From assembly GCA_037349105.1 (NCBI GenBank), contig JAYJMM010000116.1, forward strand, positions 1,364,001 through 1,428,000: DNA of 64,000 nucleotides. Direction: 5' to 3'. Every line of letters starts with the position of its first letter. Position 1 is the first letter of the stretch. The position numbers and the translations under genes were made by a program. The notes beneath the pieces were generated by a model. The model was not told the DNA's origin and made no database searches. It worked only from the letters and a program-made list of their open reading frames with translations. Positions 20,105-32,400 of the stretch are shown here, one piece after another. Origin of the DNA: Limnomonas spitsbergensis (Eukaryota; Chlorophyta; Chlorophyceae; Chlamydomonadales).

Positions 20105-22464
20105 ATCATATCTATCGTTCCGAGACCCTGCATCTTCTACACATCTACCGCTTTAGCATTTATCATCTCACTAAAATTTTCTTCGCCTTCACCAAAGACC
20201 CCACCAAGAGGTTGACAGCCAAGCCCTCTACCGCCTATCCTGCAAGATATCATAGGGTGGCTTAACGTTGTTGAGATTGGCTCAGCCAGCAGTCCATGCA
20301 TCGACAGGCTAGTGAATGCACCATGATCTGAAAGATCCTTGCAGGCACCGTCTACCCATCACCATGATCCGAAAGAGCGTTGTGGTACTTTCTACCCCCA
20401 TGATCTACCCTTACGTAAGGAATTGCTACTTGCTTGATCACACCATCATGTCAGCCCAACCTGATCAGCAGCTGACGAAGGCAGCAGAGTTGATGAGACA
20501 TGCCATAAGTGCTGAGAAGCGGTGGCCGGTGGGCAAGGAGTTAACCAACTAGTAGATGGGCAAGATTCATCTGAAGCATGTTTCAAAGCCCATGCTAGGT
20601 GCCTCAGCCCTCCCGAATCTAAGGTATCTCAATGTTGACAGCAGTGACGAGCCAGGTTAGGTAGCTGAACCGTTTCCCCCAACTGGCTGCATTGCTTGGT
20701 GCCTGATGATGTGACAGACTAGGGAGGCCTCTTCCCAAGCCTGGATACTTGCCAGCTAGCTCAGCCCACTACCACAGCTGACTTCTATAACGTCAGGCTG
20801 TCAGGCTAATTACGCCTGAACTTAGCAGTGAGATATCGCTCCCTACATGAGAGGTGTCATACAAATCTTGTTGGTATTATGAAGGGGATTTCCTCAGGTA
20901 CGGTACTGGTGTTTTTGATACAGCCATGCACTCGCAGGGTCTATGTCCCTTGTATTCCCCTGGAAATCTTCATGTTCTTACCTTCCTCTGATTTTTATAT
21001 GATTGTGAGGCTCCACACCCATGCGCATGCGTGGAGTTCGACGACGCAGGAACTCACGCATCCTCAGACTTTATCAGCGACCCGCTCTAGGTAAGGGCAG
21101 GGCATATAGAACGTTTGAGACACGCGCATTGTGTACGATGTACATGAATCGCTGGTACGAGCACCTCTCTTCTGCTCTGGATCTGCTTCAAGTTGGAGAT
21201 TATATACAGCAGTTCGCCGGGTTCGGAGCTGAAGTCTACAGCTTGGGTCTAACGGAGCAGCCCACGTCTCTTTAGCACGCTGCGCATGTAAGAATTGCCT
21301 CCAGTGCTCCTCGATTTCATATGAACCCAAGGGGACGATGAGGAGGCCTCTTCATTAGGGAGACGTTTGCGATTATGACGCGGGGCAGCAAACATCGATA
21401 ATATAAAGGATTGGTAAATTAATAACGCATATTCTTTGAATTGATAACTCTTCTGTTCATGGAAGGGAGCAACATGTTAAACCCAGCGAACCGGTGCAGG
21501 TGCATCATCAAGCCCGTGTCATAATGGAAGGCGAACAAATTAATATTCGGAGCAAAAGTCGCTCATTTAGCTTGGGAGAGGGGTTGGCTGACGAGCGCAA
21601 GGTGAGGCTGTCCATACAGCGAGGAACGTAGAACAGCAAATGGAATAGCAAATCGCAGTTTATGCCAAAGCTTTAACCTGCCACAATGTTAGGGGCTTCA
21701 TGCAATAAGGATGCACGTCCAAGGAGAAAAACAAACTCCATGCTGCCATGCTGCGTCATCCCCACTCCTATTTACTTATATTTACTGCATGCACCGGTAT
21801 TCACTGATAAACATGATGAAGGGTTGCATGCTATGCCCATTGTCATGATTTTCATGGGAACCTGGAGGGCGCAATATGTGGTGTGAGTTTTCGCTGACGG
21901 ACCCAAGAACCAAACAGTGTGCGATTTTGCGCAGAAATCCATCTCCCCCAGTCGGGGAGACCAGTCTAAGAACAAAACTAATGTCCCTTTATTCAAGAAT
22001 GGATTGCGTTCAAGGGCCATCCATTCAGCAGGTGCGGGCATGCTGCTATTGAGGCCTGCTCTGCTGACAAATTTAAGGGAGAGTACCCCACCTGTCAAAA
22101 GGCGGCACACAAAAACATTCCCCTCGTGCTTGAATCAAGTCAGTTCCACTCAAGCCCCGCCACGTGCCGCTGGCAAGCTTTTGCTATGCTCGTCGCTTGT
22201 TCATAACGTGATGAGAGGGGCAGGGCGCACGGACTTGTAATGTAGGGGTCTCAGTATTGTTGGGTCGGCAATGCACCGCTTTTTTTGTAGGGTGCTTCAG
22301 CTACACTTCAGCCCCATCACGGCATACAGCTATGGGGATCCGGTATAGCCGACCCAGCTATTTAGACCACCGGCCATGGGCTGGTCAAGGTTTGGTCCCA
22401 ATCGGCCCAGTGGCGGCCTGTGGCCCCCAGAGTGGTCCGTTACTCCCTTAAAAATTAGACACCG

Positions 22465-22690
22465 AGATGCACCCCTCTCATCCTGTCCCTCCATCGAACC
22501 TGCATGTGTCAGCGTGCATGACAGCACCGGCCATGTGAATCTATCGCTGTGAAGCTGCCACATGACCCCCTCTAAAACATACACTGTCAGGCACCCCTCT
22601 CATCCTGTCCCTCCATCGAACCTGCATCTCACATACGATGCATCCCTCTGATCCTGTCCCTCCATTAACCCTGCATGGCGCATGTGAAGA
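22465..22690. repeat. Three copies of a 40-50-bp block at the 5' edge of a gene
   Basis: The block CATCCTGTCCCTCCATCGAA-CCTGCAT recurs at about 22478, 22595 and 22650 (the last with slight changes). The third copy overlaps the possible upstream start of the gene that follows. Confidence 0.65.
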
Positions 22691-22775
22691 TCCTCCTGGC
22701 CCAACATCGGACCAAGCGAGCCGGCAGTTCCCGACACAACTGCCGCCCATCGGCGCAAGCGCCACCTCCGACTAC

Positions 22776-25700
22776 ATGTCGCGTCACCACACGCTCATTC
22801 CCCGCTCACGCGGCCCGTCGGCGTACATCAAGCGACAGACGCACGCCGCAACCGGCCACAACTCGATCGTCACAACCATGGTCGTTCCGGGCGGCGGGGA
22901 GGTCAAGGGTGCTGACAGCGCAGCGGGCGCCTCTCCTGCTGTTCGCAACGCCATCCTGCGGGCGCTCGCTGTGAACGCGGAGATGCGGCCCGGCCACAAC
23001 AAGGATGTGGCGGTGGAGGCCATGCAGACACAGTGGAAGGCCACCAGTGTCGGTGAGTCGAATCTCGCCGCCTGCTCAGTTCCTCCTGAGCAGCAGCAGT
23101 GTATATTTTCCCGGCTTTGAGTCCACCTTCGGTGGGCCGCCGGGCAGCCGCCAGTGGCCCGATTGAGGCCAATCCCTTGACCGGCGTATAAAAATCCCGG
23201 CCAAAGCAGCATGGGGCCTCTGGACAGAGGCCAGGAGGTAGCTGGATTGTAGCTGAGGTACGGCATATCCGTAGGCAAAGAAACACTGTGCTGCAATCTG
23301 CTGGGCGCCTTCGTGATTATTTTGTACGACCTGGAACCAGGCAATCTCCTGCCACCTGCTTGCTTCCGCCCACTTGCCCTGCCTCTGCCTGCCTCTGCCC
23401 CGCTCTGCTCTTCTCTGCTCCTCTCCTCTCTTCTCTGCCCTGCTCTGCCCTGCCTGTACACCCCTCTGCCCTGCCCTCCATGCGCCTGCGCTTCCTCGCT
23501 GGCCTTACCATGGCCTTCGGTGCCTTTGCCCTTGTGGCCTGCCTGATAGAGCTCCCCCTTGCCAGGTGAACTGGAGGCAGTAGCCCCCCCTCGGTCTAAC
23601 ATAGCTTCTTTTCCCGCTGCCCGCCTAACCCACCTGCCCCTTCCAAGCCTGCCTAATACAGGGCCTGCCTTATCCCCGCTACCCGCCTAACCCAGCTGCC
23701 TGCCTAATACAGGCCTGCCTTATCCCCGCTACCCGCCTAACCCAGCTGCCTGCCTAATACAGGCCTGCCTTATCCCCGCTACCCGCCTAATCCCTCTCCC
23801 AGGCGACCTTGAGGCGCTGGACTCCATACTAGACCAGCTAGTAGTGTCCGACATCGGCATGCGCGAGGCGCTGCTGAGAGGGCCGCTAATTTCTTTCGAG
23901 ACGGTCGTGCCGGAGCCGTTGGGCAGCCGGCCTCGCCTGCTGGACGAGCCGGACGACCGCGACGCAACGTTCATCACTGCGGTGCAGGGCACGGAGGGGG
24001 AGCTTGCAGGGGAAGGTGAGAAGTGTTCTTTTCGGCTACGAGTCCACCACTGGGGCGGCAGGCCGCCCTGCAGCCGCCGCCGAATGCCTGATTGGGACCA
24101 AACCTGAACCGGCCTACGATTGATGGCTTAATCAGCATGGCTGGCCACAAATGGGGCCGTCAGCCAGAGGTCAGAGTGTGGCTGACTTGCAGCTGATTCA
24201 CAAAAAAAGAAACACTGAAGGTGATCAAGTCGGCGCACCCGTCTGCTGACTAGCGTATATTTTTTGTGTGGCGGCCCAGACAACCTGTGGGGGGCTGTTG
24301 AGCGGCCACCAGTGGGCCAATGGGGACATAAACTTGACTGGCCTACAGCCGGCTGCGGTTTGCATGGAAGCAGCAGGCACCTTTGTTCACCACTGGGCCA
24401 ATGGGGACAAAACTTGACCGGCCTATGGCCGCTTTGGGCTTTATAGTAGCAGACACCTTTGTTCAACAGGACTTCCGGGCCGAAGGCTGTGTTGTGGCTG
24501 AAGATTACTGGTAGCAGAAGATTACTGGTAGCTAAAGGTGAATGGTAGCTGAAGATTACTGCTAACTGAAGATTGCTGGTAGCTGAAGATTGCTGGTAGC
24601 TGAAGATTGCTGGTAGCTGAAGACTACCGGTTGCTGAAGATGAATGGTAGCTGAAAATAAATGGTAGCTGAAGATGCATGGTAGCTGAACATTACGGGTA
24701 GCTGAAGAACACTGGTAGCTGAAGAACACTGGTAGCTGAGGATCACTCGTGGCTGGAGATAACTGGTAGTTGAAGATAAGTGGTAGCTGAAGAGTACTGG
24801 TAGCTGAAGAGTATTGCTTGCTGGGATCTGAGAAGTGAGCTGGGGTATGGATGAGGCCATGAGGGAGAGGGGAGCCAACGCAGCTGATGCGAAGGGGCCC
24901 GACGTTGCTAAGCCTCTTTCATTCAAGATTTGCCATCTGCTTGTTATTTTGTTTCCCTTTTTGACACCTCGTAACAGCAGGTGCCCCTCGGCGCTAAATG
25001 TCACGATGCGACAGTGCAGAGCCTTCAAAAGTACAACAAAGATCATATGAGTCATGTATGCCACATGAGCCATGAACCATGTCCCCGCAGTTGTTTTTTG
25101 CCCACCCCCCACCCCCCACCTTCACCCACCCACCCCCCACCTTCACCCACCCACCCACCCACCCCCCCACCCCCCACCTTCACCCACCCACCCACCCACC
25201 CACCACCCCCACCCCCTACCCCGTCATCACCCCCCTCGCAACAAGGACTACTGAATCTCATGACTCATGACTTATGACTCATGGCGCCCGCATGTGCTGA
25301 CGCTGCCGTCTGCTTGCTATCGAGTCTGTGTGTGTTCCCTTCAACCCTCTTCACAGCAGGAGCTGTCCATGCCTCGTGACTCATGGCGCCTACATGTGCT
25401 GACCCAGGGTTGAAACCCCAACCCTAAACCCTTAACCCGGCCCTGCGTGCCCCACCTTGCGCAGATGAAGAGGCTGAGCTGCTATTTAATCCGGACTTGA
25501 AGACCGTCGCGGAAGAGCCCTCTGCCTCGCACAATGCGCAAGGTGTCGCTCTGGCCACGGACGTGTTTGGCTCAGTGCCCGTGCCGTGGCAAGCAGCGGC
25601 CTCGCGCTCAAACGAGCAGGACCTGGCCGCTCTGCGGGACAGCATCCCTGTCCCAGTGCTGCCCAAGCTTGCTAGGTGCGGATCAGGGGCATGCTCGGGA

Positions 25701-28344
25701 GGCAAATGCGTGGCCGAGGGTGTTAAGCCTGAGTTCTTCACAGTTTTATCTGTATGCTCATATATTGTTACTCTTCCAACCCCCTAATGATGCTAGAGTG
25801 TTGGTTGCTCAATGGCACCCTGCCACTCTAGGCTGGTTTTGTTAGAGGCTGGTTGCTTAGAGGTCTGTTCGAGTTGTTGTCAAGGGAGGGGGCTTCTACC
25901 TTATGGGAGTGGGTGGGGCTCAGCTGCTCGCAGAGAGATGCAGGCGCATCATCTGAGGTGAGGGGAGAGGCAGGCAGGCAGGCGGGTGAGTGTGTGAGTA
26001 AGTGATTGTGAGTGAATGTAGAGGGGTGGGGTGCTTCTCCCAGAGAGACGCTGAAAAAAAAGTGATCGAGACCCTGGGTATACAGGCACGTGAGTTCCAG
26101 CCCGAGCGATAAAATGGCAGGCGTGACCGAGGGTAGGGCAAAAAAACAGGGACCCCATCCCCCCCCCAAAAACGAGCACCCAACGAGCCTACCCCACCCC
26201 CACCCCACCCCCACCCCCGCATCCGGAACCCATTGAAATTCAAGTATCTCAGTCAATATTCGAAATTACAGGGCATGCAAGGGGTGTTTTTTTATCAACT
26301 CGTCAAGGCACTTCTACTGGTATATTTCAATTCGTTAGGTGATGACATGCCAACAGTCAACTAAGAATGACTCAGCTGGTTTCCGGGGATGTCCAATGGA
26401 GCCAAACCCTCAGTGTGGGGGGGCAGGGGGTCATGTGGTAATTCAAGCAACATTTTAGGATTTAAATGGACTCATGTTGGCAAGGCGAACACATAGGTGC
26501 CGCGGCCAGCCTCAACAGACCTACAGAAAAAAGGTACGAAGTTTGGAAGGAAAAAAAATATTGGTTTTTTGGGGGGACCCCCCCCCCCCCCCAACTTTGC
26601 TCCCCCACATCTCCCATCCCCCTGGGCCAAAAAACATTTAAAAACAGCTATGGAACGCTCTCATTAAGCTCTACAAAAAAGGGGATGGGGTCAATTTTTT
26701 TGTTTTTGCCCCCCCCTCGGGCGTGACCCTCATAGTTTCACAAGGTACCCCGGGACTCTGATTTGTGCTGGCCTGGTTCACCCCACCTTATCTTTCTGGT
26801 TTGTGCAGGCATAGGCCACCTCCTCCTTCCCTCTCTGGATTTGTGCTGGCATGGGCCACCTCCACCTTCTCTTTCTGGATATGTACTGGCATGGGCCACC
26901 TCCACCTTCTCTTTCTGGATTTGTACTGGCATAGGTCACCTCCACCTTCCCTCTCGGGATTCGTTATGACATTTCGCACTTGGGTTGGTGCCTGCCTGCA
27001 GGATGTACATCACGTCGCGGCAAGCTTCGGAAAGGTCCGCGCCGCCGCTGCCACCGCCCACTGCTGACTACCTGGTCAAGAGCCGTCCGCCGGCCTTCAT
27101 CGCCGCGCCCTCGTACGACGAGCTGTGCGGCCAGATCCGCGACGTTCAGAAGCAGTACACTTGTGGTACCGCCAAGGAAAGAACCGTCAGCCCTGCAAGA
27201 GGAGTCAAGGTGAGATGTCATTCAGATCTTTCCTCGGGCGGCAAGGGCATGTGATTTGATGTAATCCTTACGGGTGCACACGCCCAACATTTGCTCTTGT
27301 CTGGCCAGGCTGACTTCACGATCTGCCACCTTGTTTATGTTTTCTTGTCAACCTTCGATCCATTAGAATGCCTGCACCTTCGCCCTCCTGGACCTTCAGT
27401 TCGTATTTAAATATGAATTCGAAAGGCAACTCTCTGTGTATGGTACCTGCAGAACAATCTGGACATGTACATCAGTGGCCTGGACGGTCCTTACCTTGAT
27501 GACATGGTTGCGTACGAGGAGCTGCCCGTCGGATTGGTAGGACCTTACGACCCTGTAGCTGGGGGTGTAGCTGGGGTGTAGCTGGGGTGTAGCTGGGGGT
27601 GTGGCACAGTGAACTGCCAGTACATGAGATCCGTGACGACTCTGGCTGGGGATGAGGGGGAGGCCTTAACGTCCACATGATAAGATCTATTACGATCCAT
27701 TAAACATGGGATCCATGAAGATCCTTCAAATCAGAAGTTGCTTTGAGATCCATCAAATCAGATGATCCATCAGATCCATTCAAACTCCTGGTTAGGATTT
27801 TTGAGCTATTGGTTGCGTTGGTGGGAGAGCTGCATCTGCTGATGTAGGCAGTACTGCCAGCTCCTTGGCTTGCTTGCAGTCAGACGTCTGTGAGCTTTCA
27901 GGGAGCTCGTTATGGCCGCCTGCCAGCAGGGTTTGTTTTGATGCGCAACAGACCACTTTGGGGACCCAACCTTGATCGGCCTATGGTCGGTGGCCCAGGC
28001 AGCATGGCTTGCTGCAAAAGACATCTCCAGCCTTAGGCAGTGATGTAGCTGAATCGCCACTGCAGCACCCTAAAACAAGCACTGCTGGATGCTGCAGGAA
28101 CGTGCCTGAGTTTCCTCTGTGTTTTTGTGTGCGATGGGAGGCCGTGGTGCTCATGCTGCCTCCTGACCCCCTGTGCCTGCAGGAGCGCTCGCGGCCGACG
28201 TTTGTGTCGATGAAGAAGGGTACTGCACGCAGCGTCCGGTCCGGACGCAATGTTCAGCATCCAGACCGCTACGGGGCGGTCTCGCAAGGCAAAGCCCAGT
28301 ATGCCAACTCCGGTCCGTTAGGTCCTTGGGAGGAAAATACGTAA
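22776..28344 (+). CDS. Unrecognised six-exon protein-coding gene
   Basis: Exons 22776-23052, 23803-24015, 25465-25675, 27002-27209, 27453-27536 and 28183-28344 join in phase (1, 1, 2, 0, 0) to 384 aa ending at TAA. Every intron is GT-AG. I do not recognise a domain. The N-terminal part is basic with RHHTLIPRSRGPSAYIK and a Gly/Ala-rich stretch; the middle is acidic (ALDSILDQLVVSDIGMREAL, LLDEPDDRDATF); the C-terminus is basic and Gly-rich (KKGTARSVRSGRN, YGAVSQGKAQYANSG). No signal peptide or membrane span is visible. An in-frame ATG at 22638 would add 46 residues but lies inside a repeat block, so 22776 is preferred; an upstream exon is also possible. Introns 1 and 2 each carry a hAT-like MITE, and intron 1 ends in an amplified acceptor region. 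Confidence 0.75.
23097..23288 (-). mobile_element. hAT-like MITE in intron 1
   Basis: It runs from CAGTGTATATTTTCCCGG to CAAAGAAACACTG, 192 bp, with an interior matching the family in reverse (GGTAGCTGGATTGTAGCTGA). No matching flanking octamer is visible. It sits 45 bp beyond the exon 1 donor. Confidence 0.65.
23660..23802. repeat. 50-bp repeat carrying branch-point/acceptor-like motifs
   Basis: About three units of 50 bp with TATCCCCGCTACCCGCCTAA and CTGCCTGCCTAATACAG. Each has CTAAC or CTAAT followed by a CAG, i.e. a branch-point and acceptor look-alike. The last unit flows directly into the used 3' splice site of exon 2 (23803). Confidence 0.8.
24013..24225 (-). mobile_element. hAT-like MITE whose target duplication is a 5' splice site
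   Basis: The element 24021-24217 (AAGTGTTCTTTTCGG ... AAAGAAACACTG) is flanked by AAGGTGAG (24013-24020) and AAGGTGAT (24218-24225), 7 of 8 identical. The left copy is the exon 2/intron 2 junction itself (AAG|GTGAG, exon ends 24015), so the insertion duplicated the donor. Confidence 0.8.
24477..24830. repeat. 17-bp minisatellite (GGTAGCTGAAGATTACT type)
   Basis: About 20 diverged units of 17 bp in intron 2. The core GTAGCTGAA also occurs as a subterminal repeat of the hAT-like MITE family, and the array starts about 260 bp from such an element, so it may be an expanded piece of one. Confidence 0.8.
25090..25235. repeat. C-rich CCCACC microsatellite
   Basis: An almost uninterrupted CACCCACCC/CCCCACC tract with short CTTCACC interruptions in intron 2. 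It is strongly strand-asymmetric. Confidence 0.85.
26765..26960. repeat. About 59-bp diverged tandem repeat in intron 3
   Basis: Three to four units share TGCTGGCATGGGCCACCTCC, ACCTTCTCTTTCTGGAT and TTTGTACTGGCATAGG. The array ends about 40 bp before the exon 4 acceptor (27002). Confidence 0.75.
27542..27602. repeat. GTAGCTGGGGGT short tandem repeat after exon 5 donor
   Basis: Four units of about 12-13 bp immediately downstream of the donor at 27537 (TTG|GTAGGACC). Confidence 0.75.
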
Positions 28345-28540
28345 CAAAAATAAACTTGTAGGCTTTTGAAAGCAGAGACCGTGTAAGGAACGCATTTGTA
28401 TGCGTGCATCGTTACATTTATTCTTAGAGGGCGACTTAGGTGAATAGACCGGTTGTGCACCCACTGCATATGGTACCTGTTCACTTAGCGTGAGATGTCC
28501 TCTAGCCTTAAGTTTCTTTTCCTCCCGACCAGACAGGCGG

Positions 28541-28600
28541 GAGGAGCCACGCGGCCGAGCCTTTAAAGCATGGCCCAGAGGTGTTATGTCATTGACTTCA
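28541..28600 (+). mobile_element. Short SINE-tail-like dispersed element
   Basis: CCACGCGGCCGAGCCTTTAA, then GCATGGCCCAGAGGTGTTATG and TCATTGAC. It lies between two convergent genes. Confidence 0.65.
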
Positions 28601-28834
28601 CGTGAAATGTGGCACCAGCATGCAAGGTGGTGCGCGTCTAGTAGCACATTGTGTTATGACTCGCGAACCAGATTCATGCTACATAGGCAGCTTATGTAAC
28701 GGTGTACCGTTATTGACAGGCAGCTTCTGCGGTTTGCCTGACCTTTTTGTTGCTGTTTATGTTGTTAGGAAGGTGACCTTGCTTTCCTTTCTTTCCTCTT
28801 GTGCCTTCTCCTTTGACTGTCCTAGCTGACTTCA

Positions 28835-28897
28835 AGTTTTCCGTCGTGGCCGAGCTTTATTCAATCAGGGCCCAGAGGTGTAATGTCATTGACAGGC
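28835..28897 (+). mobile_element. Short SINE-tail-like dispersed element
   Basis: TCGTGGCCGAGCTTTATTC, then CAGGGCCCAGAGGTGTAATG and TCATTGAC. Confidence 0.65.
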
Positions 28898-29227
28898 AGC
28901 TTATTAGCTTCCTGGTAAAAGCATTTGAATCAAGCAGTCTCTCTGCCTCAGTGCCATGAAGCTACAAGGAGCTCCAACAGAGTTCAAACGGATCCCTTAT
29001 CTGATTTTGTGTTGGAAAGCAGCGTCCTCCATTCCCCAGCGCAGACAAACTGACCCTCAGCCTTGACAGGATGCATACCCCTGGTGGCAACGCTGTCAGG
29101 CACGACCTGACGAGAACACTAGCATATAAATTCCTGTTTATTTTCGTTTGTTTTCAGTTACATGGACTTTCATACTTATGACGTCACACTTCTGGGCCTT
29201 GCCCTACAGTGCGTGTGGTGAGTGCCC

Positions 29228-29420
29228 TGTCAAACTTCAGCTAGCACAGAACAAAAGGATCAGTTTAGTTAGGCGCCCACGCGGCCGAGCGTTCTTGAGC
29301 AGGGCCCAGAGGTGTAACGTCATTGACAACAATAATCTGATCACCCTCTCAGTCTTAAACTAGCACAGACCAGGACAGGATCTTGCCACCCTCTCAGTCT
29401 TCAGCTGGCACAGACCAAAT
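29228..29420. repeat. Triplicated end of the CSA last exon, one copy split by a tail element
   Basis: The segment coding the C-terminal residues, the stop and a few following bases (gene strand GGTCTGTGCCAGCTGAAGAC) recurs 45 bp downstream as GGTCTGTGCTAGTTTAAGAC and again near 29229-29266. A short SINE-tail element (29269-29328) separates the last two copies. Confidence 0.75.
29269..29328 (+). mobile_element. Short SINE-tail element, well preserved
   Basis: Close to consensus: GGCGCCCACGCGGCCGAGCG, TTCTTGAGCAGGGCCCAGAG and GTGTAACGTCATTGAC. Inserted within the triplicated 3' end of the CSA gene. Confidence 0.75.
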
Positions 29421-32400
29421 CAGGATCTGACCATCGTCTCCGCCGGTGATCAGCTCATCGGCCGCATCGTTGAAGAAGCAGCAGCTCACAGGCCCGAAGT
29501 GACCCTGCCGCAGCTCGTAACCAAGGCGCCCAGTGTGCACATCCAGAACCTGTGAGATAGGACGTGGAATGGAAGGTAGATGATAATTTGAATTTATTCC
29601 TCGATGACTAGGACCCCCCACCGAGGCACCTTATTTTAAATATCCAAATTTCCAGTTTGCTGAGCACAGGGGCGCCGCGAGTTATGCATGGGACGTGCAC
29701 CCGCAGGCGGTTGGCGGATGAGAAGATCAGCATTTAGCGGAATGAGGCAGCACTTGGTTTCCCGTCGGCAATGAGCTGAGAGAGCGCTGACAAAGCGCGT
29801 TAGATAGTTCTCGCAAGTTGTTCGCAAGTTGTTCAGGTTATTCGGTGACCGCAAAGAAATGTCGACACCATGTAAACAGTCCCTGGCATGCATGCTCGCA
29901 ATTCCCATGGGCTTAGCGTTCAGGGTTTCGGTTCAAAAACCTAGACCCATGCTTCTACACATGCTGAGGAGTGAGGACAGCAATCAATCAAGAACCCACC
30001 CTTCGCTGAAAGAGCGACAGGTGAGCGCAAATCGGTTCGTTTTAGGGAAGCTTCAGCTACAATTCAGCTGCCATTACGTAGCTCAGTTTCAGTCACCGCA
30101 ATCCAAGGCAAATTCAGCTACTTGTATCCGTAAGGGACCGTTATTACTTGCGGTACACGGTTTCTAAATTACGGCGCTAATGCATTGCACTGTTCCTAAC
30201 GCGATATTATTATCCCCCAGGAGAAAAAACGATGACACACGGTGCCACAAGCTATTCAGCATCTCGTTTTTATTTCGCAAACCGTGTTCATGTTTTACGA
30301 TGTGTTTGCATGTTGTTTGCTTGCCCAGGGGGGTCACTGTTTTTTCGCTCGCTGTCCTAGTTTACTCTTGTGCTCGTACCGGTTTGCGGGCACCTGTCCC
30401 ATGCAGACGTGATGCTCTGCTGGACTTCAAATATCCACTCATCCACACATCCTCCTTCGCAAAACCTCCACCCCTTGCCCATGGCCCCAACCCTTCACCT
30501 GCACACCACTCCCCGTCGGGTGGAACAGCACCCGGCCGTCCCCAGACACCGCCAGCTGCTTGGGCCTCCCCGCAGCCGCCGCTGCTGCTGCGCCAGATGC
30601 CGAGGATGGATACGTCACCAGCGTGTTATGCCAGCTTGTGGCATCCCACAGCCGGATCCGCGAGTCAGCACCTGCTGTCAGCCAGTGTAGCCCGTCTGGC
30701 GTTGGAGCCACCGACGTCACCACGCCCTCGTGCGCCTTCAGAGTTTTGGACGAGCCCTCGCCCAGCACTGCGGGATAAGGGGGTAGACAATTGCTTAGCA
30801 GACAAAGGGCTGCATGAGCTCCCCAGCATGACCATCAAGCAGAGGGCTGCATGAGCTCCCCAGCACGACCATCGAGCAGAGGGCTGCATGAGCGCCCCAG
30901 CATGACCCATTAACTGGGAAGCTACACAGGGGCATACCAGAGCTGGATCTGCTAACCCAAGGACACAGCAGAGCTGGATCTGCGAACTTAGGGACTCAGC
31001 AGAGCTGGATCTGAAAACCCAGGGACACAGCAGAGCTGCATCTGCAACCCAGGGACTCAGCAGAGCTGGATCTGCGAGCCCAGGGACACAGCAGAGCTGG
31101 ATCTGCGAACCCAGGGACACAGCAGAGCTGGATATGCAAACCCAGGGACACAGCAGAGCTGGATATGCGAGCCCAGGGACACAGCAGAGCTGGATATGCG
31201 AGCCCAGGGACACAGCAGAGCTGGATATGCGAGCCCAGGGACACAGCAGAGCTGGATCTGCGAACCCAGGGACACAGCAGAGCTGGATCTGCGAACCCAG
31301 GGACACAGCAGAGCTGGATCTGCGAACCCAGGGGCACAGCAGAGCTGGATCTGCGAACCCAGGGACACAGCAGAGCTGGATCTGCGAACCCAGGGGCACA
31401 ACAGAGCTGGATCTGCCAACCCAGGGACACAGCAGAGCTGGATCTGCGAACCCAGGGACACAGCAGAGCTGGATCTGCGAACCCAGGGACACAGCAGAGC
31501 TGGATCTGCGAACCCAGGGACACAGCAGAGCTGGATCTGCGAACCCAGGGACACAGCAGAGCTGGATCTGCGAACCCAGGGACACAGCAGAGCTGGATCT
31601 GCGAACCCAAGGACACAGCAGAGTTGGATTTGCTAACCCAGGGACACAGCAGAGCTGGATTTGTTAACACAGGGACACAGCAGAGCTGGATTTGCTAACA
31701 CAGGGACACAGCAGAGCTGGATTTGCTAACACAGGGACACAGCAGAGCTGGATTTGCTAACACAGGGACACAGCAGAGCTGGATTTGCTAACACAGGGAC
31801 ACAAAAGAGCTGGATTTGCTAACCCAGGGACACAGCAGAGCTGGATCTGCCAACCCAGGGACACAGCAGAGTTGGATTTGCTAACCCAGGGACACAGCAG
31901 AGCTGGATATGCAAACCCAGGGACACAGCAGAGCTGGATTTGCTAACCCAGGGTCACAGCAGAGCTGGATTTGCTAACACAGGGACACAGCAGAGCTGGA
32001 TTTGCTAACACAGGGACACAGCAGAGCTGGATCTGCGAACCCAGGGACACAGCAGACCTGGATCTGCGAACCCAGGGACACAGCAGAGCTGGATCTGCGA
32101 ACCCAGGGACACAGCAGAGCTGGATCTGCGAACCCAAGGACACAGCAGAGTTGGATTTGCTAACCCAGGGACACAGCAGAGCTGGATTTGTTAACACAGG
32201 GACACAGCAGAGCTGGATTTGCTAACACAGGGACACAGCAGAGCTGGATTTGCTAACACAGGGACACAGCAGAGCTGGATTTGCTAACACAGGGACACAG
32301 CAGAGCTGGATTTGCTAACACAGGGACACAGCAGAGCTGGATTTGCTAACACAGGGACACAGCAGAGCTGGATTTGCTAACACAGGGACACAGCAGAGCT

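Larger units (their letters stand above)
17844..22775. other. Gene-poor region with MITE and repeat copies
   Basis: No exon is supported. It holds a dispersed repeat related to copies at 30.3 and 58.5 kb (about 18001-18110), a tail-like fragment near 18709-18750, a hAT-like MITE at 19913-20104, a partial one near 22290-22440, and three copies of a CATCCTGTCCCTCCAT block at 22465-22690 that approach the next gene's first exon. Confidence 0.45.
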
